Source: Moryella indoligenes (GTDB taxonomy: Bacteria > Bacillota > Clostridia > Lachnospirales > Lachnospiraceae). From it: a DNA stretch of 64,000 nt. This document shows positions 54,493-62,237 of the stretch, piece by piece. Both the position numbers and the translations under genes were made by a program. The DNA is taken from contig NZ_JAUSTO010000003.1 of assembly GCF_030812885.1 (NCBI RefSeq), positions 1 to 64,000 on the forward strand, in the 5' to 3' direction. How positions within the stretch are numbered: the stretch's first letter is position 1; every line of letters starts with the position of its first letter. The notes beneath the pieces were generated by a model. It searched no databases. It was given only the letters and a program-made list of their open reading frames with translations, and had not been told where the DNA came from.

Positions 54493-54518
54493 AAAAGGCG
54501 GGCCGCTATGCCCGCCTT
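54493..54518 (-). terminator. Small attenuator-like hairpin between clpX and lon
   Basis: On the minus strand AAGGCGGGC / GCCCGCCTT with a 6-nt loop is followed by TTTTCA, within the 63-nt gap between clpX and lon. It could partly terminate and lower lon relative to clpX. Confidence 0.55.
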
Positions 54519-54531
54519 CTGCCACACTCTC

Positions 54532-55818
54532 TTATGCAGTCTCTCCGGACTGCTCTACTCTCTTCTGTTCCGCCTTCACGGGGGCATCGCGACGCACCAG
54601 CTCAGGTCCGCTCCGTTTATCAACCACGTCCTTCGTGACAATACAGATCCCGACGCTCGGATCGGATGGAATCTCATACATCATATCCATCATCACATCC
54701 TCAACGATGGAGCGCAGTCCGCGCGCGCCTGTTTTTCTCTCCAGCGCGAGCCGTGCAATCTCCCGCACCGCCTCCGGCGTAAACTCAAGCTTTACGTCAT
54801 CAAGCTCAAACAGCCTCTGGTACTGCCTGGTCAACGCGTTCTTTGGCTCAGTCAGTATCTTGAGCAGCGCTTCCTCATCCAGAAGATTCAGGGACACCGT
54901 GATCGGCACGCGGCCGATAAACTCCGGAATCAGTCCGAACTTCACAAGATCCTGCGGCATCACCTGCCGGAAGAGCTCATCAATCTCACGTGTGTGCTTC
55001 TCTATCACCTGAGAATTAAAGCCGATCCCTCCGCTGCCCAGACGGCTATCGACGATCTTCTCCAGACCGTCAAAGGCGCCGCCGCAAATAAAGAGAATAT
55101 TCTTTGTATCAATCTGGATCAGCTCCTGATGCGGGTGCTTTCTTCCTCCCTGCGGCGGAACACTCGCAACCGTCCCCTCCAGTATCTTCAGAAGCGCCTG
55201 CTGCACGCCCTCACCCGAGACATCCCGCGTGATGGAGACATTCTCTGCCTTCTTTGTGATCTTATCGATCTCATCGATATATACAATGCCATACTCTGCG
55301 CGCTTCACATCGTCATCTGCAGCCTGAATCAGCTTCAGCAGGATATTCTCCACATCCTCACCGACATATCCCGCCTCTGTCAGCGTCGTTGCATCCGCAA
55401 TTGCAAAGGGCACATTCAGTACCTTCGCCAGCGTCTGCGCGAGATAGGTCTTTCCGGAACCGGTCGGCCCCAGCATCAGGATATTGCTCTTCTGAATCTC
55501 AATATCCGACTCCGACTTCGCAGTGATGCGCTTGTAATGATTGTACACTGCAACGGAGAGAACCTTCTTTGCCTCATCCTGTCCGATAATATACTCGTCC
55601 AGGAATTTCCTGATCTCCTTTGGCTTCAGAAGATTGATCCCCTGAAGCTCCTTGCCTCCCTCGTCCTGTGAAAATTCCTCATCTAGGATTTCCGAGCAGA
55701 GATCCACGCACTCGTCGCAGATATAGACACCATTCGGTCCGGAGAGCAGCTTTCTCACCTGGTCCTGCGGCTTTCCGCAAAAGGAGCAGCGAATGCGCTC
55801 ATCATTCTTGTTGGGCAT
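54532..55818 (-). CDS. clpX: ClpX, ATPase subunit of ClpXP protease
   Basis: A 428-aa AAA+ unfoldase that feeds tagged proteins to ClpP. The N-terminal C4 zinc finger is CSFCGKPQ...CDECVDLC. Walker A is GPTGSGKTYLAQTLA near 118 and Walker B is IVYIDEIDKITKK. The pore loop lies in the AGYVGEDVENIL region. The IGF-type loop for ClpP docking reads IGF in GSGGIGFNSQV. It starts 20 nt after clpP. Confidence 0.98.
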   Translation of the reverse strand: MPNKNDERIRCSFCGKPQDQVRKLLSGPNGVYICDECVDLCSEILDEEFSQDEGGKELQGINLLKPKEIRKFLDEYIIGQDEAKKVLSVAVYNHYKRITAKSESDIEIQKSNILMLGPTGSGKTYLAQTLAKVLNVPFAIADATTLTEAGYVGEDVENILLKLIQAADDDVKRAEYGIVYIDEIDKITKKAENVSITRDVSGEGVQQALLKILEGTVASVPPQGGRKHPHQELIQIDTKNILFICGGAFDGLEKIVDSRLGSGGIGFNSQVIEKHTREIDELFRQVMPQDLVKFGLIPEFIGRVPITVSLNLLDEEALLKILTEPKNALTRQYQRLFELDDVKLEFTPEAVREIARLALERKTGARGLRSIVEDVMMDMMYEIPSDPSVGICIVTKDVVDKRSGPELVRRDAPVKAEQKRVEQSGETA

Positions 55819-55838
55819 AACTCCTCTCTTTCCTGAAC

Positions 55839-56420
55839 TCAGTGATGCGCAATAACCTCATCAATCAGACCATAGGCCTTTGCTTCCTCTGCCGTCATGT
55901 AGTTGTCGCGCTCCGTGTCGCGCTCAAGCTCCTCAAGCGTTCTGCCGGTATTGGCTGCAAGTATTTCATTCAGCTTCTTTCTCGTCTTCAGGATCTGCTC
56001 CGCTGCAATGCGGATCTCCGTCTCCTGTCCGCGCGCACCGCCGGAGGGCTGATGAATCATGATCTCCGCATTCGGAAGCGCATAGCGCTTGCCTTTCGTA
56101 CCGCCGGAGAGCAGAAAGGCGCCCATGCTCGCCGCCATGCCGATGCAGATCGTGGAGACATCGCACTTCACATACTGCATGGTGTCATAGATTGCCATCC
56201 CGGCCGTAACACTGCCGCCGGGACTGTTAATATAGAGGTTGATGTCCTTGGTCGGATCCTCCGACTCAAGAAACAAGAGCTGCGCGACCACAAGACCCGC
56301 GCTGACATCACTGACCTCCTCATCAAGAAATATAATTCTGTCCTTTAATAGCCGTGAGAAAATATCGTAGCTGCGCTCACCGCGGCTGCTCTCCTCCACG
56401 ACATAAGGTACTAAAGCCAT
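55839..56420 (-). CDS. clpP: ATP-dependent Clp protease proteolytic subunit
   Basis: A 193-aa serine protease that forms the tetradecameric barrel. The catalytic Ser is in CIGMAASMGAFLLS (near 97), the His in MIHQPSGGARGQ (near 122) and the Asp in TERDNYMTAEEA (near 171). The length is standard. It lies 73 nt after tig and 20 nt before clpX, the usual order. A modest hairpin AAGCCGTGA / TCACGGCTT (56443-56471) lies in the tig-clpP gap and may tune expression. Confidence 0.98.
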   Translation of the reverse strand: MALVPYVVEESSRGERSYDIFSRLLKDRIIFLDEEVSDVSAGLVVAQLLFLESEDPTKDINLYINSPGGSVTAGMAIYDTMQYVKCDVSTICIGMAASMGAFLLSGGTKGKRYALPNAEIMIHQPSGGARGQETEIRIAAEQILKTRKKLNEILAANTGRTLEELERDTERDNYMTAEEAKAYGLIDEVIAHH

Positions 56421-56493
56421 ATTTTGCTCCTTTCTGTCCGCAAAGCCGTGAAGCCCAGGGCCTCACGGCTTACGCTGAAAGTTTCAGTCAGTT

Positions 56494-57777
56494 TCAGGAG
56501 AGCTTTGCCTCGGAGACAAGGAAGTCCACGGCCTCCTGAATCTTGAGATCCATGGCCATTTCCTCCTTCTGAGACTCTCCGATATACTCCTTCATCTTCT
56601 CGACATCAATCTTATAGTTATCTGCCATCTTTTTGATCTCTGCCTCGATGCTCTCCTCAGAGACCTGGATATTCTCCTGCTTTACAATTTCCTCAAGCAC
56701 AAGGCGCGTCTTCAGATTGCGCTCCGCCTGCGGCTTGAACTGCTCCTTCAGAGTCTCGATGGTCATACCGGTGTACTGCATGTACTGATCTAACGGAAGT
56801 CCCTGTGCCTGCATTCTGCGCGCGTAGTCGTCGATCATCTGCTCAACCTGCATCTCGATCATCGGAGCCGGAATGTCGAGTGTCGCATTCTCCACAACCT
56901 TGCCGATCACATTGTTCTCATTCTGCGTCGCAGCGCTCTTCGCCTTTGCCTCAGCGAGCTTCTTCTTCAGATCCTCCTTGTACGCATCCAGAGTCTCAAA
57001 TTCGGAGATCTCTCCCACAAACTCATCGTTCAGCTCCGGAAGCTCCTTTCTCTGAATCTCAAGCAGGTCGCACTTGAAGACTGCCGCCTTACCCGCAAGA
57101 TCCTTTGCATGATATTCTTCAGGGAAGGTGACATTTACATCAAAGCTGTCTCCGATGCTGTGCCCGACAACCTGCTCCTCAAATCCGGCGATAAAGCTGC
57201 CGGAGCCGAGCACCAGCGGATAGTTCTCGCCCTTGCCGCCCTCAAAGGGAACGCCGTCAACGCTTCCCTCAAAGTTGATCTTGACGTGGTCGCCGTCCTC
57301 TGCCGCGCGGTCATCCACGGAGACAAGGCGGGCATTCTTGTCCTGCTCCTTCGCGAGTGCGTCGTTCACATCATCCTCGCTCACTTCCATATCCGCCTTC
57401 TCAACCTCGATGCCCTTGTACTCACCGAGCGTCACACCCGGCTTCGTCGCAACCGTAGCGGTGTAGACCAAATCCTTCTCACCGACCTCCATCACATTGA
57501 TCTCTGGTCTGGATACGATCTCCAGCTCACTCTGCCTGGATGCCTCGGGATAGCTCTGGTTGATGCAGTCATTGACCGCGCCCTCATAGAAGACGCCCTT
57601 TCCGTAGAACTGCTCGATCATGGCCTGCGGGGCGTGACCCTTGCGGAAGCCCGGAAGCTGATACTTGCCCTTCTCACGCTTGTAATTCTCCGTCACAGCC
57701 TTCTTAAAGTCGGCCTGCGGCACCGTGACGGTGATCACCGCCATGTTTTTTTCCTGTTTTTCAACCTTAAATTCCAT
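56494..57777 (-). CDS. tig: Trigger factor
   Basis: A 427-aa ribosome-bound chaperone and prolyl isomerase. The ribosome-binding signature is in YQLPGFRKGHAPQAMIEQFYG near 39-59. The FKBP-like PPIase domain has DHVKINFEGSVDGVPFEGG and GSGSFIAGFEEQVVGHSIGD. The C-terminal helical chaperone domain follows. AGGAGGATATCTCG precedes the ATG at 57777; an upstream in-frame ATG lacks support. It is the first gene of the proteostasis run, with its own promoter. Confidence 0.97.
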   Translation of the reverse strand: MEFKVEKQEKNMAVITVTVPQADFKKAVTENYKREKGKYQLPGFRKGHAPQAMIEQFYGKGVFYEGAVNDCINQSYPEASRQSELEIVSRPEINVMEVGEKDLVYTATVATKPGVTLGEYKGIEVEKADMEVSEDDVNDALAKEQDKNARLVSVDDRAAEDGDHVKINFEGSVDGVPFEGGKGENYPLVLGSGSFIAGFEEQVVGHSIGDSFDVNVTFPEEYHAKDLAGKAAVFKCDLLEIQRKELPELNDEFVGEISEFETLDAYKEDLKKKLAEAKAKSAATQNENNVIGKVVENATLDIPAPMIEMQVEQMIDDYARRMQAQGLPLDQYMQYTGMTIETLKEQFKPQAERNLKTRLVLEEIVKQENIQVSEESIEAEIKKMADNYKIDVEKMKEYIGESQKEEMAMDLKIQEAVDFLVSEAKLS

Positions 57778-57880
57778 CGAGATATCCTCCTGCATATATA
57801 CTTGCTTTTTTGTCGAAATCAGATATGCCTCAGGCAAAAAAGGGCATACCTCTTCCGTAAAGAGACACATTCAGTTTGGT

Positions 57881-57909
57881 ATTATAGCATGGTCAAAGTG
57901 AAGCTTCAA
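57881..57909 (-). promoter_or_regulatory. Promoter of tig (extended -10)
   Basis: On the minus strand TTGAAG (57909-57904), a 17-nt spacer and a perfect TATAAT (57886-57881) preceded by TGC form an extended -10. It lies about 105 bp before the tig start. Confidence 0.8.
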
Positions 57910-57930
57910 GTAAAAAGCTCTTTATGTTAT

Positions 57931-58098
57931 GATGATATCCAGGGTCAAAAGCCCATCCCCGGGCGGGCTTGCCCGCCTGCGGGGATAAGGCTTTATGACC
58001 CGCACCGCATGGAGCACGAAGTGACGCGGAGCGGCACGGGAGTGCGGAATGCGGCAGGAGCGTGAGAGCACGCAGTGCGAAGCGCTCCGGATATCATC
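57931..58098. repeat. Repeat element bounded by 10-bp inverted repeats
   Basis: GATGATATCC (57931-57940) and GGATATCATC (58089-58098) are perfect terminal inverted repeats around 168 bp of non-coding, structured sequence. Inside, 57942-58001 folds into a long hairpin: GGGTCA / TGACCC, AAAGCC / GGCTTT, ATCCCC / GGGGAT and GGCGGGC / GCCCGCC in nested order. This resembles a MITE- or REP-like unit. No transposase is nearby, and copy number elsewhere cannot be seen. Confidence 0.6.
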
Positions 58099-58285
58099 AA
58101 TAAACTGCTGCTTAAGGGCGGAAACGCCCGCACAAAGCACGAAGGGCTGCTCAAGGGCGGAAATGCCCGCGCAAAGCACGAAGGCTGCTCAAGGGCGGAA
58201 ACGCCCGCACAAAGCACGAAGGGCTGCTCAAGGGCGGAAACGCCCGTGCAAAGCACGAAGTGACGCAGAGCGGCACGGGAGTGCG
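58013..58285. repeat. 34-bp direct repeat flanking the hairpin array
   Basis: A 34-nt sequence beginning AGCACGAAGTGACGC and ending CACGGGAGTGCG occurs at 58013-58046 and again at 58252-58285 with one mismatch. The two copies bracket the tandem hairpin units and may mark the edges of an amplified or inserted block. Confidence 0.7.
58114..58260. repeat. Four tandem 38-39-bp units, each a GAAA-loop hairpin
   Basis: AAGGGCGG recurs at 58114, 58153, 58191 and 58230 (spacing 39, 38, 39). Each unit holds GGGCG-GAAA-CGCCC (GAAT in the second, mutated unit), a 5-bp stem with a GNRA-like loop, followed by CAAAGCACGAAGG and GCTGCTC. The array lies in the gap between tig and the CYTH gene. No array-wide reading frame has gene-like features. 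Confidence 0.75.
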
Positions 58286-58319
58286 ATTAAAGTTAAAATT
58301 TATTCTGAAAAGGCGGTAA

Positions 58320-58793
58320 TTGTCTGTGGAAATCGAGAGAAAATTTCTTCCGTCGCAGCTCCCGGAAGGGCTCAGCACCCTGCGCTCCATCCCCATGGTG
58401 CAGGGCTATCTCTGCACAGAGCCCGTGATACGCGTGCGAAGGGAGGGACCGCGCTGCATACTCACTTATAAGGGGAAAGGGCTGCTCGCACGGGAGGAGT
58501 ACAACCTCCCGCTGACCGAGAAGGCCTTTCTGCACCTGCTCCCGAAATGTGACGGAAGACTCATACAGAAGACACGCTATCTTCTGCCCCTTAAGGGCAC
58601 AGCACTCACGGCGGAAATAGATCTTTTTGAGGGAGATCTCGCGGGACTTATCATACTGGAAGTGGAGTTTTCCAGCATGGAAGCTGCTGAGTGCTTCGTC
58701 CCACCCGCATGGTTCGGCAGGGAGGTGACGCAGGATCCCGCGTATCACAATGCAAATTTAAGCCGCGGCGTCGATCCGCGCAGCGCCGGATAA
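58320..58793 (+). CDS. CYTH domain protein (triphosphate tunnel metalloenzyme family)
   Basis: A 157-aa protein starting SVEIERKFL, the ExExK motif of CYTH/TTM enzymes, which bind triphosphates and metal in a beta-barrel tunnel. Further barrel signatures are VIRVRREGPRCILTYKGKG and LTAEIDLFEGDLAGLIILEVEF. Bacterial members act as tripolyphosphatases or adenylate-cyclase-like enzymes; the exact reaction is open. The start is probably TTG with AAAGGCGG upstream. The coding region begins about 30 bp after the repeat cluster. Confidence 0.85.
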   Translation: MSVEIERKFLPSQLPEGLSTLRSIPMVQGYLCTEPVIRVRREGPRCILTYKGKGLLAREEYNLPLTEKAFLHLLPKCDGRLIQKTRYLLPLKGTALTAEIDLFEGDLAGLIILEVEFSSMEAAECFVPPAWFGREVTQDPAYHNANLSRGVDPRSAG

Positions 58794-58884
58794 TACGAAG
58801 AGAGCTCCGCTGCGCGCCCCCTCCGTCCCCGCACCTTCTCTGTTGCTGCTCTCCGATCTGAACACCAGTTGCCATGGAGGTTCT

Positions 58885-59223
58885 ATGTCAAAGAATACCA
58901 TACGCCTTATGCTCTTCCTCTTTGCAGCAGCGCTGCTCCTGCTGCTGGGGCGCAGCCTTCTGTTCCACGGCCCCGGGAAAAAAGTCCTGATCTCTCAGGA
59001 CGGAGTACTCATTCATTCCTATTCATTAAATGAGACACGCACAGAGATCATTCCCGCAGCGAACGGCGGGCGCAACACACTCCATATCGAGAACGGCGAG
59101 GTGTGGGTCACTGACGCCAGCTGCCCCGACCGGCTCTGCGAGCACATGGGGCATATCTCCCTCCCCGGCGAGATCATCGCCTGTCTGCCGAACCGGCTGA
59201 TTGTTCAGATCTCTGAAGAATAA
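58885..59223 (+). CDS. NusG domain II-containing protein
   Basis: A 112-aa membrane-anchored protein. One N-terminal transmembrane helix (about 7-26, rich in Leu/Ala) is followed by a small extracytoplasmic beta domain: LISQDGVLIHSY, TLHIENGEVWVTDASCPDRLCEHMG and IACLPNRLIVQI. This matches the NusG-II family often encoded next to rnf or FMN-transferase genes. The pair Cys-x4-Cys (SCPDRLC) is typical. Its position next to the convergent rnf operon suggests a link to flavin or redox assembly; the function is not established. CATGGAGGTTCT precedes the ATG at 58885. Confidence 0.8.
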   Translation: MSKNTIRLMLFLFAAALLLLLGRSLLFHGPGKKVLISQDGVLIHSYSLNETRTEIIPAANGGRNTLHIENGEVWVTDASCPDRLCEHMGHISLPGEIIACLPNRLIVQISEE

Positions 59224-59281
59224 GGAGGAAATAAGCTGATCCTGACATGACATAAAGCATATTGAGGCCGCTTTGACACAT

Positions 59282-59330
59282 AAAAGATCCGGCAGGATCC
59301 TCTAAAATTGAGGATCCTGCCGGATCTTTT
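59282..59330. terminator. Bidirectional terminator between the NusG-II gene and rnfB
   Basis: A perfect 21-bp stem (59282-59302 with 59310-59330) with a 7-nt loop, AAAA on the left and TTTTTT on the right, lies between convergent genes. It should work in both directions. Confidence 0.9.
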
Positions 59331-59397
59331 TTATCCAGATATCAACTTGTTCAGACCCTGAGTATGGATTGTTCAAGGTCTCAGCTATGCATCCGGC

Positions 59398-60189
59398 TCA
59401 GTTTATGACGCTTGCCGGGCACTTCTTTGCACAGAGACTGCAGTTTCTGCACTTATCATAATCGATCTGAGCGACATTGCCGTTCATATGAATGGCGTCA
59501 AAATGGCATTCCTTTACGCAGAGCGTACAGCCGATGCAGCCGGCGGAACATACGTCGCGCACCGCCTTGCCCTTATCCTGAGACATGCAGCGCACATGGA
59601 ACTTTGACTTGTAATTCGTCATCTCGATGAGATGCTTCGGGCAGGCCTTCACGCACTTGCCGCAGGCCACACACTTCTCCTTGTCGACAACTGCCACGCC
59701 GTTGACAACATGGATCGCATCAAATTCGCAGGCCTTCACGCAGGAGCCTCCACCGAGGCAGCCATACTCACAGGCCATATCTCCCGCACCTGGAATCACG
59801 GACATCTGGTTGCAATCCGTCGGGCCGACATTGTTGTAGCGCTTCTTTGCACTATCGCAGGTTCCGGAGCAGCGAACCACAGCAACCTTCCGCTCTGTCT
59901 CGCCCGCCTCGACACCCATGATCGAAGCGATCTTCTCTGCGCAGGTCTTTCCTCCGACCGGACACTGCGTCACTGCCGCCTCACCGATCGCGATCGCATG
60001 TGCGCAGCCATCACAGCCCGGATATCCGCAGGCACCGCAGTTATTTCCTGGAAGCGCTGCCCTGACAGCAAGCTCCTTCTCATCGACCTCTACCTTAAAC
60101 TTCTCACTCGCCACACCGAGACCCAGGCCGCAGATCAGACCCACGATGCCGACAATGGCAAAGGAGACAATTACGATTGTAAAATTCAT
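59398..60189 (-). CDS. rnfB: Rnf complex subunit RnfB (ferredoxin-type)
   Basis: A 263-aa iron-sulfur subunit. An N-terminal membrane helix (about 4-28) is followed by the Rnf-specific cluster site NCGACGYPGCDGCAHAI. Several 4Fe-4S motifs follow: CEYGCLGGGSCVKAC, CVACGKCVKACPK, CIGCTLCVKEC and CRNCSLCAKKCP. It is thought to accept electrons from reduced ferredoxin and pass them to RnfC or the membrane flavins. It is the last gene of rnfCDGEAB, 16 nt after rnfA. Confidence 0.96.
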   Translation of the reverse strand: MNFTIVIVSFAIVGIVGLICGLGLGVASEKFKVEVDEKELAVRAALPGNNCGACGYPGCDGCAHAIAIGEAAVTQCPVGGKTCAEKIASIMGVEAGETERKVAVVRCSGTCDSAKKRYNNVGPTDCNQMSVIPGAGDMACEYGCLGGGSCVKACEFDAIHVVNGVAVVDKEKCVACGKCVKACPKHLIEMTNYKSKFHVRCMSQDKGKAVRDVCSAGCIGCTLCVKECHFDAIHMNGNVAQIDYDKCRNCSLCAKKCPASVIN

Positions 60190-60205
60190 TCCCCTCTCCT
60201 CCTTC

Positions 60206-60784
60206 TCAGGTAATCATGCCGGAGAATCCGGTGAATGCGATTGCCATGAGACCGGAGCTGATCAGCACAATCGGCAGTCCCTGGAAATACTTCGGTATAT
60301 CATTTTCCTCACAGCGCTCGCGGATACCCGCCAGAATAACGATGGCGATGGCATAACCGACAGCTGTTCCGATGCCCCACGCGAGTCCCTCGATAAAATT
60401 GTACTCCTTCTGGACATTATCCAGCGCCACGCCGAGCACAGCGCAGTTCGTCGTAATCAGCGGAAGGAAGATACCGAGAGAGGCATGCATGGAGGGCATG
60501 CTCTTCTTCATGAACATCTCAATAAACTGCACCAGAGATGCAATCAGAAGTATGAATACAATGGTCTGCAGGTAGTCTATACCCAGTGGTCTCAGCACAC
60601 AGGCGTACACGACAGAAGCCAGTATCGTCGCCAGGAAGATGGTGAAGATAACCGCTCCACCCATACCGACAGAGGTCTCTTTCTTCTTGGATACACCGAC
60701 GAAGGAGCAGAGTCCGAGGAAGCGGGACAGGACGACGTTGTTCACCAGCGCACCGCTGACCAGAAGCAACAGAACCTTAGTCAT
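60206..60784 (-). CDS. rnfA: Rnf complex membrane subunit RnfA
   Basis: A 192-aa protein with six hydrophobic segments of the RnfA/NqrE type. Signatures are NNVVLSRFLGLCSFVGVSKK near the start and GIFLPLITTNCAVLGVAL with the conserved Cys used in the intramembrane iron-sulfur site. It lies 2 nt after rnfE and 16 nt before rnfB. Confidence 0.97.
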   Translation of the reverse strand: MTKVLLLLVSGALVNNVVLSRFLGLCSFVGVSKKKETSVGMGGAVIFTIFLATILASVVYACVLRPLGIDYLQTIVFILLIASLVQFIEMFMKKSMPSMHASLGIFLPLITTNCAVLGVALDNVQKEYNFIEGLAWGIGTAVGYAIAIVILAGIRERCEENDIPKYFQGLPIVLISSGLMAIAFTGFSGMIT

Positions 60785-60786
60785 GA

Positions 60787-61599
60787 TTATTCCTCCTCCT
60801 TCTTCTCATCCGGAGCAGCCGCCTTCGCCGCTTCAACAGGAGCAGCCTGTGCAGCCACAGTCGCCTTCACGGTCTCAGCAGGCGCCGCCTGTGCGGGAGC
60901 TGCTGCCTTCGGAGCTGCCACCGCGGGCTTTGCAGCCGCAGGCTTCGGCGCCGGCTTCACAACCTTGGTCTTTACCTCCTCAAGAGAGGGAGCAGAGCTC
61001 TTCACACCGCGCTTCGGATCCTGATAGTACTGCATCGCCGCGACGAGGAAGGCCATAACAAGGAAAGCTCCCGGAGGCAGAACAAAGATCGAGATGTGAT
61101 ACGCCTCAGGAATCAGCGGAATTCCAAAGATGGAGCCAGCTCCGATAATCTCGCGGAAGCCGCCGAGCAGCAGCAGTGCGATTGTAAATCCGAGCCCCAT
61201 ACCGATTCCGTCAAAGAGCGCAGGAATTGGCTTTGCTCCGAGCGCATAGGCCTCGGCACGTCCCAGAATAATACAGTTTACAACGATCAGCGGAATATAG
61301 ATGCCAAGGGCATCATAGATGCTCGGCGCAAAGCCCTGGATCAGCAGCTGAACGATGGTGACAAGCGAAGCAACAACCACGATCTCGGCGGGGAGACGCA
61401 CTCTTCCGGGAATCAGCTTGCTGATCGCAGAAATCAAAAGGTTTGAGAACATCAGCACTGCCATAGAGGACAGTCCCATGCCGATCGCATTGGTCGCATT
61501 GGTTGTGACCGCGAAGGTCGGGCAGAGGCCCAGCGCCATAATGAAGACGGGGTTCTCAGTAATGATGCCGTTTTTCAGGCGTTCCATACATTCATTCAT
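60787..61599 (-). CDS. rnfE: Rnf complex membrane subunit RnfE, with Ala/Pro-rich tail
   Basis: A 270-aa protein. Residues 1-200 are a standard RnfE: LGLCPTFAVTTNATNAIGMG near the N-terminus, VVNCIILGRAEAYA in the middle, six hydrophobic segments. The last 70 or so residues are a low-complexity tail rich in Ala, Pro, Lys and Val ending in DEKKEEE. Typical RnfE proteins end at about 200-230 aa, so this is an added extension, perhaps a flexible cytoplasmic linker. The membrane part is intact. Gene order and spacing fit the operon. Confidence 0.94.
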   Translation of the reverse strand: MNECMERLKNGIITENPVFIMALGLCPTFAVTTNATNAIGMGLSSMAVLMFSNLLISAISKLIPGRVRLPAEIVVVASLVTIVQLLIQGFAPSIYDALGIYIPLIVVNCIILGRAEAYALGAKPIPALFDGIGMGLGFTIALLLLGGFREIIGAGSIFGIPLIPEAYHISIFVLPPGAFLVMAFLVAAMQYYQDPKRGVKSSAPSLEEVKTKVVKPAPKPAAAKPAVAAPKAAAPAQAAPAETVKATVAAQAAPVEAAKAAAPDEKKEEE

Positions 61600-61616
61600 T
61601 CTATTCCCCTCCTTCC

Positions 61617-62237
61617 TCAGTCCATGCCGTTGGCGGCAAAGAACAGCGCCGCGTTGACTGCATTTGTCACCGCGCGGGAGGTGATGGTCGCGCCGGAGAT
61701 CGCATCGATCTCGCTGTCATCCTTCGCTCCTGTCTTGGTGACACTGAACTTTTCAACCTGCTTGTTCTCGAATTGTCTGTACCAGTCTGTATCTCGCGCA
61801 TTCATTCCCAGTCCGGCGGACTCAGAGATGGAGAGGAAGGCGATACCATTCAGCGTGCCATCCTCCTGAATACCCGCAGAGATGCTGATCGCCCCACCAA
61901 AGCCTTCTTTAGAGGTGGCATTGATGATGTGACCGATCACTTCACCGGAAGCATCCTTTGCATCAACAACCTTATCCACCGTGACATTGCCGAAGCCCTG
62001 CGCTGCAACCTCCTCCGCGGCAGCTGCAATCAGAGCATCACTGTCGGCATTGTCCGCAAAATCCGCGGCATCCGGGTAAACCTGCTTATAGGCGCGCACC
62101 GTCGCAGCCTGCTGTGCCGCGCGAATCGGTTCGAGCGTCACGGAGTAGACGATGCCGAGGAGCAGTCCTGCGATCAGGGTGATGAGCATCAGACGAATCG
62201 CATCCTGAACAAAAGTAGTTTCTTTTTTTGCACTCAT
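61617..62237 (-). CDS. rnfG: Rnf complex FMN-binding subunit RnfG
   Basis: A 206-aa protein with an N-terminal membrane anchor (about 15-33) and an extracytoplasmic FMN-binding domain. The attachment motif is ISGATITSRAVTNAVN near 178-193, where a Thr carries FMN through a phosphoester bond. LSISESAGLGMNARD is also typical. The start overlaps the end of rnfD by 1 nt. An ApbE-type FMN transferase is needed to load it and is not in the window. Confidence 0.96.
   Translation of the reverse strand: MSAKKETTFVQDAIRLMLITLIAGLLLGIVYSVTLEPIRAAQQAATVRAYKQVYPDAADFADNADSDALIAAAAEEVAAQGFGNVTVDKVVDAKDASGEVIGHIINATSKEGFGGAISISAGIQEDGTLNGIAFLSISESAGLGMNARDTDWYRQFENKQVEKFSVTKTGAKDDSEIDAISGATITSRAVTNAVNAALFFAANGMD

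Noticed and set aside
58114..58260. CRISPR-like array (regular 38-39-bp repeats)
   Set aside because: The repeat units abut with no unique spacers, there are only four, and no cas genes are in the window. It is a tandem repeat.
58075..58263. 62-aa frame (and its antisense partner) across the repeats
   Set aside because: The peptide only mirrors the tandem DNA repeat, has no ribosome site and changes frame between units.
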